Positions 58,616-64,000 of a stretch of DNA of 64,000 nt are shown here, piece by piece. Made by a program: the position numbers and the translations under genes. Each line of letters begins with the position of its first letter. Position 1 is the stretch's first letter. Location: positions 8,622,501 to 8,686,500 of the forward strand of contig NC_092582.1 of NCBI RefSeq assembly GCF_037975245.1, in the 5' to 3' direction. A model generated the notes under the pieces. That model had not been told where the DNA came from. It saw only the letters and a list, made by a program, of their open reading frames with translations, and did not search any database. Source of the DNA: Apostichopus japonicus (taxonomy: Eukaryota; Echinodermata; Holothuroidea; Aspidochirotida; Stichopodidae).

Positions 58616-59265
58616 CAAGGGCGGCGGAAGCACTTTTAATCTGGGGGGGGGCACCGACATCAAAGGGCACTGCAGAAATTCGATTGGACTGATGCAGCCT
58701 TATATTTAGTACCCTTTATAACTCTTATTGTATTATCTTATTTGCGTAAACATATCACTCAACCAAGGTCCCCCCACCCTACTCAAAGAAAATATGCATA
58801 TAGCACTGCAATATCCAATAAGCAAATTGGGAAACAAGGAACAAGTTTTCTTTTGAGAAAAAATGAGGTGAAATCATGCTAGTTGCTAATGTAGGAATCT
58901 TCCGAATGAGAGTTTATTTCTTGTTATTATCTTAACAATTTTTTTCCATTCGAAATAGCTTTGAGTTTGACCGACAAAAATTCATTAAAAGTCAGGGGCC
59001 TGGCCAGGATTTGCAAAGTTGTATGCACGACTATCTGAGCGGAGCGCCACCATCGGTTGGCGCGGAGCGTACACAAAAAAATGTTGGTTTTACAAACCCC
59101 TCAGATGGCCGGAAACGGCCCTTCCCGATTGTTCATTCTGGTTCCCTGGCCTGTAATTGCTAACTTGGACACCTCAATTTTTATGTAGAAAAAGGGCACA
59201 TTTTTAACCTGAGGAAAAGTGCGGGGGCACGTGCCCCCTGTGCCCCCCTGGTTCCGCCGCCCTTG
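58616..59265. mobile_element. hAT-like MITE, 650 bp, absent from copy A
   Basis: The ends CAAGGGCGGCGGAAGC and GGTTCCGCCGCCCTTG are inverted; the flanks ctcacaaa / ctctcaaa are an 8-bp repeat with one mismatch. Copy A lacks it at about 1575. It carries the inverted gttggcgcggagcgtac core shared with 49096-49491. Confidence 0.88.
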
Positions 59266-60742
59266 CTCTCAAATTTAGTACGATGTCAGCTTCAAAGAAT
59301 ACCAAATAAAAATTTAACGAAAATTTTTTCACGAGCAGAACAGAGAGCATTATTTCCGCTAAAATGAAGGCATATAGGCCTCCGTTTATCTCAGTGAAAC
59401 CAACACTGCAGCTATGTTAATGGAATGTATCTTTGGGACGCTAAAACACTCAACAGGATTAAAAAGGGTATCAAGGTAGACAACATGCTCAACCTGTTTA
59501 TGAAATATTGAAAACATCCTCTTTAAAGCTAGTGACGAAAGTTGGAACGCTTGAATTAAGTAAATATTGTAAATTATATCTCCAACCTTCCTGAATGTCA
59601 AGAGATTACTAGACATTTATTAAAGAAAGGTGAAAAATGACTAAAGTCACTCCATATGCTTAAAATAGAATTGGTCACTACAAAGTCCATTATTAACTTT
59701 GTCTTCAAATTCTCTTTAAAGATCATCACTTCAAATGTATCTTTCTTTTGAATGAAAATTAAAGCAAACGAAAACAAGAAGGAGATCTTATTATCTTTAT
59801 AAAACAATTATCTTTGTCTATTCATTAGAGGAAAGTTATTTCAAAACGAAAGTTGAAACTAAATGCAATCCATCATTATGCTCTTTCAAATAGAATATCA
59901 ATAATACTAAAGATTATTCATGAGTAAATATTAGGTTTTAATTAATAAAAGATTTAACTAAATTCATATTCTTCAAACTCTTGAAACAAAATAAGTTTCA
60001 TTTGTAACGTTTTCACTAACTTGATACTCATTCTCCTCATAAAAGTTTATCAAATTAGTTAAGTCCTGCTGATAATTTTCATTGATATTTCCTGATAGAA
60101 AACTAAATGAACAATACATATAATATTCTATAAATCATTGGAATAATTCCTTCTGCGAATAATGATGCTGTCAGTCTTGCTTTTAAATATAAATAGATTT
60201 AAATTCCAAATGACTCTTTTTAAAAGTAGTATTTATTAAATATTAAATTATATTATCCATAAATAATTATGTAGGTTTATTTTATCAAACTTAGTACCCC
60301 TCTCTCCTTAATTAAACAAAAAATCAAATAAATACAAATCTTCTTACTAATTCTATCTACGACCAAATATTTTTGTCTACATTTGTTATTCAAGGCTACA
60401 TATTTTTATTGTTTACCCATAAAATAGACGTAATAATTCTCAGTTACAAAACTCCTACTCCATGTTTCTTTACTAACTTAATATATTTATTCCTCTTCAT
60501 ATTTTATTACCTCTTTCAAAATCAACGACTTTAATTTCCGTTCACTAAATTCATTCCTACATACAAAATTACATAAACACAACCTTAACGTCCGTATAAT
60601 TCATCGCTTATACTCTCTTCAATTTTATTTATTCCTGTTTTGATCATTTATAAACATCCTAATAATGATTCTAATCGTAACCTAATCCAATCTATTTTTC
60701 TCTATCTACTCTAATATCAGTAACTCTGTTCTTTCATTCTAG

Positions 60743-60951
60743 ATTCCTATCTCCTGTGTGTATCTAGGAGACTGCTCTCCTAGAGTTGATAAGTCTGGTC
60801 TGAACCTTATCATTGAGTCTGGTCTCTCTCTCTCTATCCTGAGTTCTCTCCAGAAGCTGTTGATCCATGACAACAGCAGGAAAATAACTAATGAAGAGTT
60901 GGCGGCCATCTTGTCTTACTCCTCACAATGTACAAGCTTGAAGGAGCTGAA
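60743..60951 (+). CDS. LRR exon of the NLR gene (copy B)
   Basis: A 209-nt exon with acceptor ctttcattctag and donor gtaagt; phase 0 in, phase 2 out. The phase matches the end of the NACHT exon (44007), so it is the likely next exon of that gene. It reads IPISCVYLGDCSPRVDKSG, then LSILSSLQKLLI and ITNEELAAILSYSSQCTSLK, an LRR pattern. Compared with 3077-3285 about 22 of 209 bases differ, nearly all changing the amino acid. More LRR exons are expected beyond, but none was found before the window ends. Confidence 0.75.
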
Positions 60952-63900
60952 GTAAGTATTCCGGTGTAGATGTTAGAATCATCATAACAGTTAAACAGTG
61001 AATTAATCTAATTAATAAAAGTTATCATCATTAAACTAACAATATAGAATGTAAAATCTGCTGTATTTTAATGTCAAGGATTGGATTTAATTAGTTTTAG
61101 TGGATTTATTTGAATAAATTAGGCCATCGTTAAAGGAAATATGTAAGATGTTTCGATAAATGAAACAAGATAAAATGGATTAATTTTGGGATTATTAAAA
61201 TCGGTGTTGGCCCGGGGTGAGTTAAGGGATTATAGCGGTGTTCTTGTCGTAATTTATCTTATTTTTTATATTTTTTATGAAGGGGTGAGTCTTAAAGTGA
61301 CAAAATGGTTAATTTGGATACAAAATAGGATAGAAAACAAAACGCAATCGGATTTGAGTTAATTTCTAATGAAAATTGTGACCATTTCTAATGATTTTAT
61401 TTTAAATTTTGGAAATAATAACTTAAATCGCACAATTCAAAACTCAAAAAAGTTTAAAAATGTGTACAATATATCATTAGAAAAGATTTTTAGACCAAAT
61501 AAAAAAGGAAATATTGATTCAAAATGAATTCAATAAAATTATGGGTTGATATGAAAGCTTTTTCACTGACAACTTAAGAAAAAGTTAAGTGTTTACTACT
61601 AAAAGAGAATTAGTTACATTAAAAAATAAATTAATAGAGGAAATTATTTAAAAAGAAATAGTAGACAAAAATATTAATATTAATATTAGAAATCTTCGTG
61701 GCATTAATTTATTACAGGTTTAAGAAGAAAACTGAACAAAATGTTTAAATTATTTATAAGAAACAATCTGCAATCAATTAGTCAATATGAAAGTAATTTT
61801 AAAGTCATAGAAATGTATTAACAAGAAAAAATACATTGATCAATATACGGATAATTGTAAATATAGTTGTTACAAAATTTATTGGGAAAAAAATGTAAAT
61901 ATGATTAAAAAGACTTCTGTTAAAGAAGTTTAATATACAGAATTTTTAATAAAAGAATATTAATTAAACTCTAAAATTTCAGTGAAATAAATAAATAATC
62001 ACATCACTGCGTTACAAGTAGAACTTTTCATTAAAAACCCAGATTTGGATGTCAACATTGGACAGTTGATATTTCCTAAGTAAGATTCTTCAGTAATTTT
62101 ATCTAAAAACAGTATAAAACGAGGAAATAAGACTTGATTATTGCTTAAGTAATATTTAGTATTTATCGCAACATGCAAAGCCTTTTGTAGTAATTTACAC
62201 TTTCTTGAAATCGTGAAGCAATTTAAATTCCCGCCCGCGTTGACTATACACAAACGTTAAATTACCCCCTCCCCCCACCCATCGCTGCGGGTGACCCTTT
62301 TGCACCTCTCATTCCTCTTTTGATTCTTAAACCAACTCAAACTGTATCTGATCATCTTCCTGTTACTCTCACTGCTTTAGAATCACCACCAGCTCTAATA
62401 TTAAATACTATTGTTGTAGTTATACAGGTAGACACTCAGGCTTCGCTACTACTTGAATATATTTATTTTCTCATTCTAACAAACCTTATGCACAGCGTAA
62501 TATATTACTCATTGCCTTTTAGCAAATCTTAATCTCCACCCCTACCCCGCCCACAGCCCTTTCACTTTCCCCCAATTGACATCGCCTCGTCCACTCCGCT
62601 CTTATTATGACATGAACGATAATTGTACTTTTGAAGTTGCTACACGTGAGTTTATTATGCTATGTTGATCAGCTATACGTTTGGTGCATATCGTTTCACT
62701 GTAAATACCAAACCCGAAGCACGAGACACACTAACACAACGACATGTATAGCATGCACTACAAAAACCATACGTTTTCTGACTTAAATATTAAAATATTC
62801 TTTCTCTATGTAATAACGATATCCCATCTTAACTTCCAACCGAGAACGTCTATATAACATGAAACTTTTCTTCTCCCAGTTCCCACATTTAGTTCATTAC
62901 AATACCATTTAGCATAAAAGACCAGAAAAGATAAAAAAAATTATTGCGTTACATAGATTCTCCAAACATTCTCATTGTACAATTATAACTATTTAAGTCG
63001 TTTTATATTTTACACAAAACATGACCATCACAGAATATTCTTAAATTTATTCAGTTCTTAGAGAAAGATCTAATGGAACAATTAAAAATCCCCGTAAATT
63101 CCATAACGTTACTTTTTTACACAGTAAAATACACACAACACACGTGTTCGTGTAACAACGTAAGCCAAATCTGCTGTTCTTTAGCAGTACATATATAATA
63201 GCGACCTTATACATGTAGCTTTTAGTCTGTGTCAATCACAATACATTACAAGAAAACCATTGATTCAATAAATAAATTCTCAGACAAAATAAGCGAAGTT
63301 AACATGAAGGGTGAAACACCTGGAGCTACTGTAAAGACCTATTTAGCATAATAATAGACATGAAACGAGCCAGTGTAGTGTTGATTGATTTCAGTACCGA
63401 TGAATGTCACGTGTCTAGTACGACTGGATGGTTGTCATGGCATTAACAGGTGTAAACGTGCTACACTGAAATTAATCAAGCGGTAAGAATATAACAATTA
63501 GTTTTCTACTAATTCTCCTAATAAAGCGCTCTTATATAAAGTACTCTATTAATTTGGGAAGGATGCGGCCATTTTGATATAATGTTTTCTAATTTATATT
63601 TGTATGGTTTTTGTATCTTTATTATGTTTATTGCACAATGAGTGAAATATGTAACCAAACCACCATTTTCAGTCATGGACCTCGGTTGAATAATAATCCC
63701 CATTAAGTGATGATATAATTTATAATATGTTAAGTATTTGGCATCAGGCGCGGATCTAGGGGCTGTGTGAGCGTACCGCAACATTGTTGAACCCCACAAA
63801 AAGTGTATTTATTAGCATAACCATGCGTGTGTAAAGTGACCTTATTATAGGCCGAATTTATAGACCTAACTATGCCTCGGTCAGAATGCACTACTTCACG

Positions 63901-64000
63901 GCTAAACTTGTATTTACTGGAGGAGGACCCTCCCACCCCCCTCCCTGCATGGAAATCGGCTTCAATGAACCAAGTGCAACTACAACCACTCCAAATTATG

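Larger units (their letters stand above)
44008..60742. other. NLR gene intron 2 (16.7 kb, repeat-filled)
   Basis: The donor at 44008 and the acceptor at 60741-60742 are both phase 0, so NACHT and LRR exons join cleanly. The intron contains a hAT-like MITE, a hairpin, the 49-bp minisatellite array, nested hAT-like elements, the CTTAAG-array element, short direct repeats, and the start of duplication copy B. I found no further LRR exon in it. Stretches at 44433-45777, 51403-52792 and 54706-55051 hold nothing that I recognise. Confidence 0.5.
56738..64000. repeat. Segmental duplication, right copy (B)
   Basis: Direct-orientation copy of 63-6380, continuing past the window end. It differs by the insertions at 56822-57183 and 58616-59265 and by scattered substitutions and small indels. 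The LRR exon at 60743 is the only coding sequence I support in it. Confidence 0.9.

Noticed and set aside
1-64000. tRNA, rRNA and bacterial-type operon features
   Set aside because: I looked for them by eye and saw none; the DNA is eukaryotic in structure.

Overview
The window looks like animal nuclear DNA: AT-rich, small exons between long introns with GT..AG borders, many terminal-inverted-repeat (TIR) elements, a Penelope-like retroelement and an intron-split NLR (NACHT-LRR) immune receptor gene. A multicopy NLR family with this exon layout, together with this set of elements, suggests an invertebrate deuterostome, most likely an echinoderm such as a sea cucumber. That placement is inference from style; nothing in the window proves the species.

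Layout. About 63-6380 and 56738-64000 (running off the right edge) are two direct copies of one segment, roughly 57.6 kb apart. Each carries a 209-nt exon for leucine-rich-repeat (LRR) sequence of an NLR receptor (3077-3285 and 60743-60951). The right copy also carries two hAT-like insertions that the left copy lacks. Between them, 6.5-15 kb is gene-poor and holds a Penelope-like element (11347-13845, 15-bp target duplication, inverted partial arm, hammerhead-like motif), a 1-kb hAT-like MITE and small foldback elements. From 15.7 to 38.5 kb there is a chain of small exons with mostly compatible phases. They appear to belong to one gene on the + strand, whose product has a Ser/Thr-rich, tyrosine-bearing, tail-like sequence that I do not recognise. 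Its introns hold a 4.9-kb TIR element (20093-25034), a 2.8-kb TIR element carrying a decayed SAM-type gene (26131-28954), 143-bp tandem repeats and hAT-like MITEs.

From 40.8 kb an NLR gene starts on the + strand: a short first coding exon (40861-40879), a 1.5-kb NACHT exon (42503-44007), and the LRR exon at 60743. All three are phase-compatible. The 16.7-kb intron between the last two holds a MITE, a 5.6-kb array of a 49-bp minisatellite with a higher-order structure of about 1 kb (45.8-51.4 kb), nested hAT-like elements inside that array, and a 1.9-kb TIR element filled with 20-bp units centred on CTTAAG (52801-54697).

How it fits together: the left LRR exon probably belongs to an upstream NLR paralogue and the right one to the NLR gene that starts in this window, so the window spans about one period of a tandem NLR cluster. 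The two LRR exons differ more than the introns around them, and almost every exon change is amino-acid-changing. This is the pattern expected of a rapidly diversifying immune receptor.
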